Positions 43,513 through 52,462 of a stretch of DNA of 64,000 nt are shown piece by piece. The position numbers and the translations under genes were made by a program. The DNA comes from CAZHTS01 sp964535315 (GTDB lineage: Bacteria; Chloroflexota; Anaerolineae; Anaerolineales; Anaerolineaceae), in NCBI GenBank assembly GCA_964535315.1, contig CAZHTS010000001.1, forward strand, positions 1 through 64,000, in the 5' to 3' direction. How positions within the stretch are numbered: the first letter of the stretch is position 1; each line of letters opens with the position of its first letter. The notes under the pieces were generated by a model. It was not told where the DNA came from. It saw only the letters and a program-made list of their open reading frames with translations, and ran no database searches.

Positions 43513-45558
43513 TCACTCCTGTTTGTGAATCCGGGCGGACTTTTTCTGACGCAGGATGATCCCCGTCCCGCCCAACACCAGCAAAATAGCAAACACAACC
43601 GCCAGGGTAATGCGGGCCTGGCTCGAAAGCGTCACCCCCGCCAGGCTCCCCGCCGTAATACCCTTTACCTTATTCCCGACCACGACGGCGACATTGCCCT
43701 GGCTCTTGAAACGCTTACCCAGCACAGGAAAAGCATCGACCGTTTTCAATAATTGCTCGTCGCCAAAAGCGCTGACCGTAATCAAGACCGCCTGCGAAGA
43801 CCAGGGCGCCTCGATCAATTCGAGATAACCTGCCTTGCCTTCTGCCTCCTCAGGGAACAGTTCACGCCCGCTGGAAGCCTGCACCAGACCGTTAATACGC
43901 TGCAAGGGCTGCGGTAGATCATCATCATAAGCTGCCAACAAAGAATTGGTTTGCGGTGTACCAATTGCCACCACCGCCGCATTCGCCAGCCTGCCCACAT
44001 CCACCTGATCAGCCGACAGCGCCGACAGGCGGATGCCATCCGCACTCGCATACGTGCCCAGTTTCGCCGCCAGGCGCACCATAGATGTCAATTCCGCCTG
44101 CGAGGCGCGCGGCGCCACCACCAGAACTGTCGCGCTCAAATCCTCGGGCACCACCAACGGCGCCGGCAGATAGCGCAGTTCCAGCGGCGGCGAACCCTTT
44201 ACATGGCCCAGGCTCACCAGCGAACGAGCAGCGTCCACCTCGGCCCAGGCCTCTTCCAGATAACGAAAATTGCAATCTGCCCGCTTGATCCCCAGGTCAT
44301 ACGCCAGGTGCAGCCAGTTACGCCCCGGGTGAATCTGGCGCGGAGAAATCTTCACCACCAGGCGACCATCGCCGGCATTGGACGCCGTCAAGGGTACCTC
44401 GGCCACCTGGAAGCCATTAAAGAAGGCCGTCATCAAAGACCCGTCTACGTTCAAACTTTTGCTATGGGTAAAGCCGATATCGATGGCAGCCTCGCTGGTA
44501 ACCTTCCAGTTGTACGGTACGTCAATGGCATAATACAGGTCGTGCGCCCCAATCCCGCGCACGCGGCGGGTTTCAAAACCCAGTTCTGCAAATGAAGCCT
44601 GTTCCGGATGCTCGACAATCGCCTGAGCGGTCACCGGCGCCGCCGCAACCATTGCCGCACCACGTAAAGTGGAATGCAACGAACGCGTGGCCAACAAATC
44701 GCTTGCCGCCAACAATTCGGCGCCGTCCTTGCCGCTGATCCCCAACAAAACCCGCCCGCCAGAATAAGGCGAGACCTGCAAACTGGCCCCGTTTGGAGCA
44801 TCTTTGAGCAATGGATTCCGGCCGGCGATCCCGATGGCCACCAGATGATCCGCCGCCAACTGTGCCGGGTCTGCCTGACTGGCAGTCATTGCCACCAACG
44901 GAGGCTTTTCCCATCCGGTCTCACGCCCCAGTGTAGCCGCCAGGCGCACCGCTGCGGTCAGTTCTTCTGTCAGCGGGGCCTCCGGTAAGAGGATGATCAC
45001 ACGTGGCGCCCCTTCTACCAGATCCACCGTATCCAATGGCGCCGGAAAGGCAGATAAATCCACTGTTGGGGCCCGGTCAACGCTTTCTATTTCCAGAGCG
45101 CTATCGGCATAGACTCTGGCCCACAACGCGTCGTCGGCCAAATCCTCGCACCCCTTATCGCGCGTGCGCAGCTTAAACCGAAAAACCAGTTCGTTGCTGC
45201 CCGTACGAAAGGCGCTTCCTGGAAGTTCGATCTCCATTTCCTTCACCCGCACCGTCTCGGCCGTCAGGGCCATGCTGAATACCGGTTCCTCGTTTACCCC
45301 AATGGTTAAATCGGAAAACTCGGATAACAGCTTTTTGCTATGCGCCATATGCAAATAAAGCACCGCACGTTGCACTTCCTGACCCGCAGCAATGCGAAAC
45401 GACACACTTTTTTGGCCAAATAGACGCCGGACGACGATATCTTCTTCGCCAAGATCAGACAGCGTAAAGCGGCTATGCCCGCTGGCCTGCACAGATTGGG
45501 CGGGAGGCAGCAAAAATCCCAACAACAAGAATAAACACAAAAGCCTGGAAGCGTTCAT
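43513..45558 (-). CDS. BcsB-like exopolysaccharide-export protein
   Basis: ATG 45558 is preceded by GGAGG and gives 681 residues with a signal peptide and a single C-terminal membrane anchor (LAVVFAILLVLGGTGIILRQ). Two repeats of carbohydrate-binding-like and flavodoxin-like units fit BcsB: FTLSDLGEEDIVVRRLFGQK, VPYNWKVTSEAAIDIGFTHS, RNWLHLAYDLGIKRADC. BcsB guides nascent cellulose across the periplasm with BcsA. No BcsA glycosyltransferase is present here; poly-gamma-glutamate genes follow instead, so it may serve that polymer. Confidence 0.8.
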   Translation of the reverse strand: MNASRLLCLFLLLGFLLPPAQSVQASGHSRFTLSDLGEEDIVVRRLFGQKSVSFRIAAGQEVQRAVLYLHMAHSKKLLSEFSDLTIGVNEEPVFSMALTAETVRVKEMEIELPGSAFRTGSNELVFRFKLRTRDKGCEDLADDALWARVYADSALEIESVDRAPTVDLSAFPAPLDTVDLVEGAPRVIILLPEAPLTEELTAAVRLAATLGRETGWEKPPLVAMTASQADPAQLAADHLVAIGIAGRNPLLKDAPNGASLQVSPYSGGRVLLGISGKDGAELLAASDLLATRSLHSTLRGAAMVAAAPVTAQAIVEHPEQASFAELGFETRRVRGIGAHDLYYAIDVPYNWKVTSEAAIDIGFTHSKSLNVDGSLMTAFFNGFQVAEVPLTASNAGDGRLVVKISPRQIHPGRNWLHLAYDLGIKRADCNFRYLEEAWAEVDAARSLVSLGHVKGSPPLELRYLPAPLVVPEDLSATVLVVAPRASQAELTSMVRLAAKLGTYASADGIRLSALSADQVDVGRLANAAVVAIGTPQTNSLLAAYDDDLPQPLQRINGLVQASSGRELFPEEAEGKAGYLELIEAPWSSQAVLITVSAFGDEQLLKTVDAFPVLGKRFKSQGNVAVVVGNKVKGITAGSLAGVTLSSQARITLAVVFAILLVLGGTGIILRQKKSARIHKQE

Positions 45559-45565
45559 ACCCTTC

Positions 45566-47425
45566 CTATAACCTCCGCCTGGCCAATTGAGCCAGGTGTG
45601 TACCCGGCACCAACTTAATGACCTGCTTGAAATCCGCCTGAGCCAGAGAGATCTTTCCCGATTTGCGGTACGATAGACCGCGATAATACAACGCCCAGGC
45701 ATGGGTGGGCTCCTCTCTGATAACCTGGTCGAAACAAGAAATAGCCGCGGCCCATTGATTACGCCTGTAATACACCAGGCCCAATGCGTATTGTCCGGCG
45801 GCGTGCGCCGGGTTCAGCGCAACCAGTTTCTTGAGGTCAACTTCAGCCTTATCGTACTGCTTGCCCGTATAGTACAACCGGCCACGAGCATACAGACCGG
45901 TCTGGTAATTGCCATCCAGAGCCAACGCCTGATCGAAATAAGACAGCGCCTCTCCGGTCTTTTTACGATCCCGGGCGATATAACCCAGATACACGTAAGC
46001 TGTTTTATCGTTCGTATCCGCCTGTAACACCCGTTGTAAATCCTGCCCGGCGGCGTCGAATTGCTTCAATGCATAATAGCTCATCCCCCGCTGCCGGTAT
46101 GCCCCGATAAAAACGGGGGAAAGCTCAATAGATTGGCTAAAATCTTCTACCGCCCGAGCGTAATTACCTGAGTGATAGGACGCCAGGCCGCGATAATAAA
46201 ACACATAAGCCGTATCGCGCCCGGATTGAATCGCCTGATCCAGGCTCTCATACGCCGCCGCATATTGACCGGCGTGATATTGCGCCAGCCCCAAATAATA
46301 CAAGGCCAGGCGCGCCCGCGCATCTTTGCCTTTTGCCACCGTCGCAAAGTCGGGGATTGCCGCCGGATAATCTTTCAGGCGGTAGTGAGCATACCCGCGC
46401 CAATAAAACGCTTCGGGGTCCTTGGGCGCCAGACGGACTGTCTCTTGAAAATCTGCCAGGGCTTCCCGGTAAAAACCCCTGCTCGCGTACAGCCGGCCGC
46501 GCTCCAGCCACAACTGTCCATTCTTCGGCCTGAGTTGGATGGCGCGGCTTAAATCCTGCAAAGCCCGGTTGGGATCCGACAGCGCCAGATACACTTTGGC
46601 GCGTTCCTGATAAATCAGGCTGTTTTCAGCATCCAGTTCCAGCGCCAGGTCATAATCTGCCAACGCCTGGCTATACTGGCGTTGTTGCGAGTAAATGCGC
46701 GCCCGCTCCAGATATGCACGCACCCGGGTGGGTTCCAGTGAAACAACCTTCCCCAGGTCGACCAGGGCCAGATCCAGTTTACCCAGGGCGCGATACGCCT
46801 GAGCGCGATACAAATAATTGCTGCCCAGGGCAGGGTTCAACTGCACGACCTGGCTAAAATCTGCAATTGCCAGATTATGTTTCTGCAATTTGAGATACAA
46901 CCGACCACGCGCCAGATAGCCGCGCGTCGAACGGGCATCGCTGCGAATGGCGCGATCGTAATCATTAACGGCAGCCTCATACTGCCTGAGCCCTTCATAA
47001 CTGGCGCCCCGATCCAGATAGAGCGAGGTCATGAAAGGCGCAAGCTGGATGGCGCGCGTCAGCGCCAGCACCGCAGATGAATACTCACGCCGCAGCAAAT
47101 ACGCCCTGCCCTGCCCGGCCCAGGCCATGCTATGACCGGCATCCTTGTCGATTGCCTGGCTGAAATCCAGAATGGCAGCCTTGGGCCTGTTCAGCTCTAT
47201 CTTGGCCCATCCTCTGGCAGCCAGCGCATCCACCCGCTCCGGGTCCAACGCCAACCCGGAATCAAAAGCCTGTACCGCCGCTTCCCATTCCTTTTGGCGC
47301 GCAGCCGCATACCCGTCCTCAAAATACCGCTCGGGATCAGGCGGTGCAGCCGCCGCGGATGTACAGCCCCACAGCAAACCAGCCCCCCCGATCAACACCA
47401 TTGCCAACATCAAGAACCGTCGCAT
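45566..47425 (-). CDS. TPR-repeat lipoprotein
   Basis: The 619-residue protein has a signal peptide with lipobox (GLLWGC) and about 16 consecutive tetratricopeptide repeats, for instance DPERYFEDGYAAARQKEWEA and PKDPEAFYWRGYAHYRLKDY. It is a superhelical scaffold outside the membrane. TPR lipoproteins accompany secretion machines for cellulose, alginate and Pel; here it lies seven bases before the BcsB-like gene and three bases after the hydrolase gene, so it is part of the same operon. Confidence 0.85.
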   Translation of the reverse strand: MRRFLMLAMVLIGGAGLLWGCTSAAAAPPDPERYFEDGYAAARQKEWEAAVQAFDSGLALDPERVDALAARGWAKIELNRPKAAILDFSQAIDKDAGHSMAWAGQGRAYLLRREYSSAVLALTRAIQLAPFMTSLYLDRGASYEGLRQYEAAVNDYDRAIRSDARSTRGYLARGRLYLKLQKHNLAIADFSQVVQLNPALGSNYLYRAQAYRALGKLDLALVDLGKVVSLEPTRVRAYLERARIYSQQRQYSQALADYDLALELDAENSLIYQERAKVYLALSDPNRALQDLSRAIQLRPKNGQLWLERGRLYASRGFYREALADFQETVRLAPKDPEAFYWRGYAHYRLKDYPAAIPDFATVAKGKDARARLALYYLGLAQYHAGQYAAAYESLDQAIQSGRDTAYVFYYRGLASYHSGNYARAVEDFSQSIELSPVFIGAYRQRGMSYYALKQFDAAGQDLQRVLQADTNDKTAYVYLGYIARDRKKTGEALSYFDQALALDGNYQTGLYARGRLYYTGKQYDKAEVDLKKLVALNPAHAAGQYALGLVYYRRNQWAAAISCFDQVIREEPTHAWALYYRGLSYRKSGKISLAQADFKQVIKLVPGTHLAQLARRRL

Positions 47426-47428
47426 AGA

Positions 47429-48673
47429 CTACGACCCCACCATGAAAAGGATAACGTCACCATGTGTCAAATACAACGCCCGGGCCAATTCTGCACTGAC
47501 CGCCGCTGAATACGCTGGCAGAACCGGATCGAAAACAACATCTCCCGCCCATTCTGCAACGTAACTCGAAATCCGTATCCGTTTGCCGGGCTGCAATTTC
47601 CAGGTGGCAGCATCTTCAGGCCGCACCCACACACACATCTCTTTCCCGGGGCGAATCTCACAAACCACCGCCCCTGCCGGCAAACGTTCTACTTCCCCCC
47701 CGACACGCCCGGCGGTTATCATCTCTCCCTGCCGCACGGCAATTTGCCCGCGCAGCCGGGCTGGCACCCCAATGCAATCCGGTTGCACCCTTGGAGAAGC
47801 TAACACCGTACAATTCAGATCCTCCAAACGACTACGTAGGATCAGCCGATCTCCTTCCAGGCACCCCAAAGAGCGCAACCTCTGCGGGTGAACAAAAACG
47901 GCCCCATCCTGCACCAGATCCGCCGGCACGCCATCGACCCGCAAACGCTGTACGGCAAGCAACACCGGTTCCACCCGCTTCAACACCTGCCTCGTTTGCG
48001 ATAATGGGTAAAAAGCAGAGCGGATACCTTGCGCCAACGCCTGTCCCAGCCCCGCAACGGCCTCGGGCAAAATCGCCCGGCCCTCAACCCGCAGGCTGGC
48101 ATCCAACTCGATGTGCACCCCATAACAGATCATCCCCGCCAGATTCCGTAGCCGGCGGATTTTCTGGAACGTAAAGGTGTGCGTTGCCGTCTGCCGCACG
48201 TCACGATCCAGGGGATACACACCCACAGAGACCCTCCGTCCCCAGGCTGCCGGCAGGGTGAGTTCCAATGCCTCCTTCAAACAGCGCAGGTGTTCGAGAT
48301 AATCTCCATCCTGTTGCGGACACAAATCATACCCGGTGCTGATTTCTACTTCGTACTGGCCGCGTCGCTGCCCATGAATCTCGACCACCAGATTGGGAAC
48401 ACCGGCGAACAACGCGTTTTGATACCTCAGCGCATAGCGGCGCGACCACCAAGCCAATTCTTGCGGGTCCTTATTAACGTCTGCCACGCGGCGCAAATCG
48501 GTAACGATCACCCCCCGCGCATCCAGTTGTTGTGCCAGGCAGCGTGTAATCGGACCGGTACCCCGGTCGGCGTCGACATTCGGTCGCTCGCCGTGATGCG
48601 GCGCGCCAATCGAACATGCAGCCGCACCGGGCAGAATCGTGAATGGATCATTACCCCAAAACCAGACCGACAT
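47429..48673 (-). CDS. N-formylglutamate-amidohydrolase-like enzyme with C-terminal beta-barrel-like domain
   Basis: ATG 48673 has no Shine-Dalgarno but a -10 TACAAT ends six bases before it (leaderless). The 414-residue protein lacks a signal peptide. The N-terminal ~225 residues carry GAPHHGERPNVDADRGTG (His26, His27, Asp36), LVVEIHGQ and GVHIELD, the pattern of N-formylglutamate amidohydrolases. The C-terminal ~185 residues contain RLRSLGCLEGDRLILRS and CIGVPARLRGQIAVRQGEMI, reminiscent of a double-psi beta-barrel of the Cdc48/VAT N-domain kind; that part is inference. It is the first gene of the poly-gamma-glutamate operon. Confidence 0.68.
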   Translation of the reverse strand: MSVWFWGNDPFTILPGAAACSIGAPHHGERPNVDADRGTGPITRCLAQQLDARGVIVTDLRRVADVNKDPQELAWWSRRYALRYQNALFAGVPNLVVEIHGQRRGQYEVEISTGYDLCPQQDGDYLEHLRCLKEALELTLPAAWGRRVSVGVYPLDRDVRQTATHTFTFQKIRRLRNLAGMICYGVHIELDASLRVEGRAILPEAVAGLGQALAQGIRSAFYPLSQTRQVLKRVEPVLLAVQRLRVDGVPADLVQDGAVFVHPQRLRSLGCLEGDRLILRSRLEDLNCTVLASPRVQPDCIGVPARLRGQIAVRQGEMITAGRVGGEVERLPAGAVVCEIRPGKEMCVWVRPEDAATWKLQPGKRIRISSYVAEWAGDVVFDPVLPAYSAAVSAELARALYLTHGDVILFMVGS

Positions 48674-48679
48674 TTAAAA

Positions 48680-48685
48680 ATTGTA
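48680..48685 (-). promoter_or_regulatory. -10 element of the surface-polymer operon, leaderless spacing
   Basis: TACAAT on the minus strand is followed by TTTTAA and then ATG 48673. No -35 at standard distance and no Shine-Dalgarno are present, so transcription should begin at or next to the start codon. Confidence 0.55.
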
Positions 48686-48826
48686 ACACTTCATTCTAAG
48701 ACAAGGGCCATTTCGTCTAAAAATTGCAAACTCCACGACCTGCATCGCTCCTTCATGCCGTCTTCACAACTTCCTCATAACTTAACACTATACTGATATT
48801 GAAATCTGTTACTGGAGGTGAGTCCG

Positions 48827-49654
48827 ATGAAACTCTTTGGCAAGCGTACGATCTGGATCCGAACCGTCGTGCAAATTTTCTTCTTCGCTCTGATCGCCTT
48901 GATCTCAATCAACCACACCCTGAGCGAAAGCGGCCAGGGAATCCCCATCCTTTCCAGCGCCTCGCTGCATGCCTTGTGTCCGTTCGGCGGCGTGGTCACC
49001 ATCTACCAATACGCCACCAGCGGCACGTTCGTGCAAAAGATTCACGAATCCTCTTTTATCCTGATGATCATCGGCTTCTTGCTCGCCATCCTGTTTGGGC
49101 CGGTCTTTTGCGGCTGGGTCTGCCCCTTTGGCACCTTGCAGGAATGGGTTGGCCGGTTGGGCAAGAAGCTGTTCAAACGCCGCTATAACCACTTCATCCC
49201 CTATCGCCTCGATCAAATTCTACGCTATGCCCGCTACCTGGTACTGGCCTGGGTCATTTACATGACCGCCGCCAGTGGGACGCTGCTCTTCGCCGAAATT
49301 GATCCCTATTACGCCATGTTCAACCTGTGGAGCAGCGAACTGGCCATAGGCGGTGTCGTCGTCCTGGGCGTGACCATCCTGGCCTCGCTGGTAGTCGAGC
49401 GCCCGTGGTGTAAATATGCCTGTCCCTATGGCGCCGTGCTCGGCGTCAGCAATCTGTTTCGCGTCTTCACCATCCGCCGTAACGAGGGCCTGTGCAAACT
49501 GGATGGCGCCTGCAATAAAGTCTGCCCGATGAATATCCCGGTCAGCGAGAAAAAGATCGTGCGCGATCACCAGTGTATCTCCTGTCTGCAATGTACGTCC
49601 GAGGCCGTTTGCCCGGTCGCCGGTACGGTCGATTTTGTTGCCGGAGGAAAATGA
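48827..49654 (+). CDS. NapH/CcoG-like 4Fe-4S membrane protein
   Basis: ATG 48827 lies eight bases after GGAGG and gives 275 residues with four or five hydrophobic segments. It carries two CxxxCP motifs at the membrane face (CGWVCPFG and CKYACPYG) and two C-terminal ferredoxin-like clusters (GLCKLDGACNKVCPMN and CISCLQCTSEAVCP). NapH and CcoG proteins pass electrons from quinol to periplasmic or cytosolic partners. No nitrate reductase, nitrous-oxide or oxidase gene is near, so the partner is unknown. Confidence 0.85.
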   Translation: MKLFGKRTIWIRTVVQIFFFALIALISINHTLSESGQGIPILSSASLHALCPFGGVVTIYQYATSGTFVQKIHESSFILMIIGFLLAILFGPVFCGWVCPFGTLQEWVGRLGKKLFKRRYNHFIPYRLDQILRYARYLVLAWVIYMTAASGTLLFAEIDPYYAMFNLWSSELAIGGVVVLGVTILASLVVERPWCKYACPYGAVLGVSNLFRVFTIRRNEGLCKLDGACNKVCPMNIPVSEKKIVRDHQCISCLQCTSEAVCPVAGTVDFVAGGK

Positions 49655-49655
49655 G

Positions 49656-50375
49656 ATGAAACTGACATCCAAACCCCTGGCCGCCATCATCGTCATCTTG
49701 ATCTTTGGCGGCATCGCAATCACCAGCGCCTTGAACTGGTGGAGCACCACCACCACTAAAGTCCCCGCCCGATATACCGGTGGCGAAGCCGCCGGGCAGT
49801 ATAACCCGGCTGACATTCGCGGCTCATATACCTTGGGCGACATCGAACAAAGCTTCAACGTCCCCGCTGCCGTCCTCAAGACTGCCTTTGCCATTCCCGC
49901 TGAAAAAGACGCCAGTGCCTTTCAAGTTAAAGGGCTCGAAGAGCTATACGCGACTTCACCGGTGGAAATTGGCACCGCTTCGGTGCGCTTGTTCGTGGCA
50001 TTCTACACTGGCGTGCCTTTCGACCTGAGCACCGATACCTATCTGCCCGTACAGGCCGCCAAAATCGTCATTGAACAGGGCCGGCTGACTCCTGAACAAC
50101 GCGCCTACCTGGAAAAACACACCGTGGACCCCACCCGGCCCGGCGCAGCAACACCCGCCCCGACGTCCGCATCAGAAGAGCGCGTGGTGAAAGGCAAAAC
50201 CACCTTCCAGGAACTGCTTGATTGGGGCGTCGCCCCCGCCGTCATCCAACACATCACCGGAGGTGAAATGCCTCCCACCAATCTGGGCATCAAGGACTAT
50301 TGCACGCAAAAAGGCCTGGACGACATCACCGTCCGCAACGCCTTACAAAAAGAGGTGGATCAACTGGCGCCCTGA
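49656..50375 (+). CDS. Membrane-anchored protein with two copies of an RG-x-x-T domain
   Basis: ATG 49656 is coupled to the iron-sulfur gene (previous TGA 49652-49654; GGAGGAAA upstream). The 239-residue protein has one N-terminal membrane helix (8-26) and two similar domains outside it: residues 54-118 (IRGSYTLGDIEQSFNVP) and 177-236 (VVKGKTTFQELLDWGVAP). The same domain appears once in the protein at 50415-50816. I do not recognise the family. Tight coupling suggests it assists the NapH/CcoG-like protein. Confidence 0.7.
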   Translation: MKLTSKPLAAIIVILIFGGIAITSALNWWSTTTTKVPARYTGGEAAGQYNPADIRGSYTLGDIEQSFNVPAAVLKTAFAIPAEKDASAFQVKGLEELYATSPVEIGTASVRLFVAFYTGVPFDLSTDTYLPVQAAKIVIEQGRLTPEQRAYLEKHTVDPTRPGAATPAPTSASEERVVKGKTTFQELLDWGVAPAVIQHITGGEMPPTNLGIKDYCTQKGLDDITVRNALQKEVDQLAP

Positions 50376-50402
50376 CCTTCAGCGCCTGCAGCCAAAAACC
50401 TG

Positions 50403-50408
50403 TACAAT
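50403..50408 (+). promoter_or_regulatory. -10 element, leaderless spacing
   Basis: TACAAT is followed by AACGGT and then ATG 50415. No Shine-Dalgarno is seen, fitting a leaderless mRNA started inside the gene cluster. Confidence 0.5.
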
Positions 50409-50414
50409 AACGGT

Positions 50415-50816
50415 ATGATGAATTCAACGCCCTCTCCTCAAACCGCCAAGACGCAACGCCGTTGGGTGTTGGCGGTCATCCTGATCGGTCTGATCCTGGT
50501 CGCCGTCTTCAGTTTTCGCGCCATCCGTTCGTTCATCCAGATCCAGCGCACAGGGCTGCAACCCGGAGAAACAGACGTCGAACTGATCCGCGGTTGGATG
50601 ACCGTACCGTATATTGCCAGGGTGTACGCTGTCCCGGAAGAGTACATTTTTGCGTCCCTGCATCTTTCCCCCCAGGAACATCAGCAATCCAACCTGAGCG
50701 ACATCAACCGGCTGCTCAAACCCGGCCAGCCCGGCTATGCGCTCGAACAGGTCAAAGAAGCCATCCGGCAATACAAACAAACGCATCCACCCCAGGAAAC
50801 ACCCACACCGCCATGA
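50415..50816 (+). CDS. Small membrane-anchored protein with one RG-x-x-T domain
   Basis: The 133-residue protein has a membrane helix at about residues 17-35 and a domain at 58-120 (LIRGWMTVPYIARVYAVPEE) that matches both domains of the preceding protein. It ends in a Pro/Thr-rich tail. ATG 50415 or 50418 may be used. The stop overlaps the DedA start (ATGA). Function unknown. Confidence 0.7.
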   Translation: MMNSTPSPQTAKTQRRWVLAVILIGLILVAVFSFRAIRSFIQIQRTGLQPGETDVELIRGWMTVPYIARVYAVPEEYIFASLHLSPQEHQQSNLSDINRLLKPGQPGYALEQVKEAIRQYKQTHPPQETPTPP

Positions 50817-51448
50817 GTTCCTTATCCGATTTCTTTCTCACCGGGCTGATCACCTACGGGGCGCCGGTATTTGGCCTGGCGCTGTTCCTCTCTGGTTTTG
50901 GCGTGCCCCTACCCTCCACCCTGCTGGTGGTGGCCGCCGGCGCCTTCACCCGCCAGGGTGCCATGGACAGCCTGAGCGCCGGTGTCTTTGGCCTGGCGGG
51001 GTCCGTGCTGGGGGACAGCCTGGGTTTTGCCGTCGGACGCTTTGCCCGCGGCTGGGTGCTGCGCCGTTTCAGCGGCAGCAGCCTGTGGGCGCGCGCCGAA
51101 CAGGGTTTTCAGCAGCGCGGCGGGCTCGCCATCTACCTGACACGCTTTCTGCTGACCGCCGTCGCCACGCCCACCAATCTGATTGCCGGCACCAGCGGTT
51201 ACCCCTTCTGGCGTTTTCTGTTGATCGACCTGGGCGGCGAATTGACCTGGATCATCGGTTATGGGGGCCTCGGGTATGCCTTCGGCAGCCAGTGGGAACT
51301 GATCGGCCAGTTCCTCAGCGATTTTAGCGGGCTGGCATTGGGGATCGCCGTACTGGGCGGCGGTATATACTTCTGGAAACGCACACACACTTCTCCTTCT
51401 CCTATTCTTTCATTGCGGGTAAAATTACCTCATCTGCGCCGCAGATGA
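50813..51448 (+). CDS. DedA-family membrane protein
   Basis: ATG 50813 overlaps the previous stop by four bases; 211 residues. FGVPLPSTLLVVAAGAF, GSVLGDSLGFAVGRF and YLTRFLLTAVATPTNLIAGTSG are DedA features, including the re-entrant-loop region. DedA proteins move undecaprenyl phosphate or other phospholipids across the membrane. Its tight fusion to the two preceding genes is the only clue to a specific role. Confidence 0.88.
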   Translation: MSSLSDFFLTGLITYGAPVFGLALFLSGFGVPLPSTLLVVAAGAFTRQGAMDSLSAGVFGLAGSVLGDSLGFAVGRFARGWVLRRFSGSSLWARAEQGFQQRGGLAIYLTRFLLTAVATPTNLIAGTSGYPFWRFLLIDLGGELTWIIGYGGLGYAFGSQWELIGQFLSDFSGLALGIAVLGGGIYFWKRTHTSPSPILSLRVKLPHLRRR

Positions 51449-51487
51449 TTCCTGTTCTCATTGCTTCTGGTCACAATCGATCCCCCT

Positions 51488-52408
51488 ATGTCTACAACCA
51501 TCGTCAATCATGGACAACTGACCTGGACCAATATCCTCCACCCTACCGCCGAGGATATTCAGCAGTTGGCCGGCCGTTATCCTACCTTCCATCCCCTCAA
51601 CCTGCAAGACTGCCTGACCGAGTTGGAACTACCCAAACTCGACCATTACGATGACTACATTTTTCTGGTGGTGCAAATGCCGGTGTGGGATGAGGCGGAA
51701 CGCATCACCCGCCCGGCCGAAGTGGACATTTTCGTCAGCCAGGGCGTGCTGGTTACCTCGCATCGCGGCGAGCTCAAGCCGCTAAACAAACTCTATGCCG
51801 CCGTTCAAATCCCCGGCAGCCCTGAAGCGCAGTGTTTTGCCAGCAGTGAGGCCGGGCCATTTCTTTACTATTTGATCGACAGGCTGGTCGATTATTGTTT
51901 TCCGATCGTGCAGCACATCGGCGCCAATTTGCGCCAGATGGAAGAGCGTCTCTTTCAACCCGACACCCGCCGTCTGCTCCACGAAATCGCCATCCTGCGC
52001 CGCGACATCATTGCCGTGCGCAGCATCCTCAAATCGCAAATCAACGTCATCCAGGCCCTGATCAAAGGACAGTGGCATTTCATCAATAACGACCTCGATC
52101 CCTACTGGGACGATATCTCCAACCACCTGCTCCAGTTGTGCAATGCCCTGGATCAGGACGCCGAAGTCATCGCCGGTCTTTCCGAGACCATCGATACCCT
52201 GGCATCGCATCGAATTGACGACGTCATCCGCCTGTTGACGCTCGTCACGGTCATCACCCTGCCGCTCACCCTGCTGGCGACCGTGTTTGGCATGAACGTG
52301 GTCATGCCGATGTCCGAACACCCCGCCCTGTTTTATTTGATTCTGGGCGTCGGCGTGATTTTCAGCATCTGGCTGGCCTGGTATTTGCGCCGTCGCCGCT
52401 GGATGTAG
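51488..52408 (+). CDS. CorA-family divalent-cation transporter
   Basis: The 306-residue protein starts at ATG 51488; no clear Shine-Dalgarno is seen and TTG 51461 is an alternative. The N-terminal cytosolic part (FLVVQMPVW, VDIFVSQGVLVTSHRGEL) and long helix lead to two C-terminal membrane helices with the selectivity motif GMN (VFGMNVVMPMS). It should carry Mg2+ or a related metal ion. Confidence 0.9.
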   Translation: MSTTIVNHGQLTWTNILHPTAEDIQQLAGRYPTFHPLNLQDCLTELELPKLDHYDDYIFLVVQMPVWDEAERITRPAEVDIFVSQGVLVTSHRGELKPLNKLYAAVQIPGSPEAQCFASSEAGPFLYYLIDRLVDYCFPIVQHIGANLRQMEERLFQPDTRRLLHEIAILRRDIIAVRSILKSQINVIQALIKGQWHFINNDLDPYWDDISNHLLQLCNALDQDAEVIAGLSETIDTLASHRIDDVIRLLTLVTVITLPLTLLATVFGMNVVMPMSEHPALFYLILGVGVIFSIWLAWYLRRRRWM

Positions 52409-52428
52409 ACGAAAAAATCGCTCAAACC

Positions 52429-52456
52429 TTGACACCCCGCCCATATCCGGTAAAAT
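52429..52456 (+). promoter_or_regulatory. Sigma-70 promoter of the argGH operon
   Basis: TTGACA (52429-52434), a 16-base spacer and TAAAAT (52451-52456). The predicted start site falls on the A of ATG 52463, so the first ORF of the transcript would be leaderless. Confidence 0.75.
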
Positions 52457-52462
52457 ACAGCT

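Noticed and set aside
43513..45558. Cellulose synthase operon
   Set aside because: BcsB-like and TPR genes are present, but there is no BcsA glycosyltransferase or BcsZ cellulase; PgsBC follow instead.
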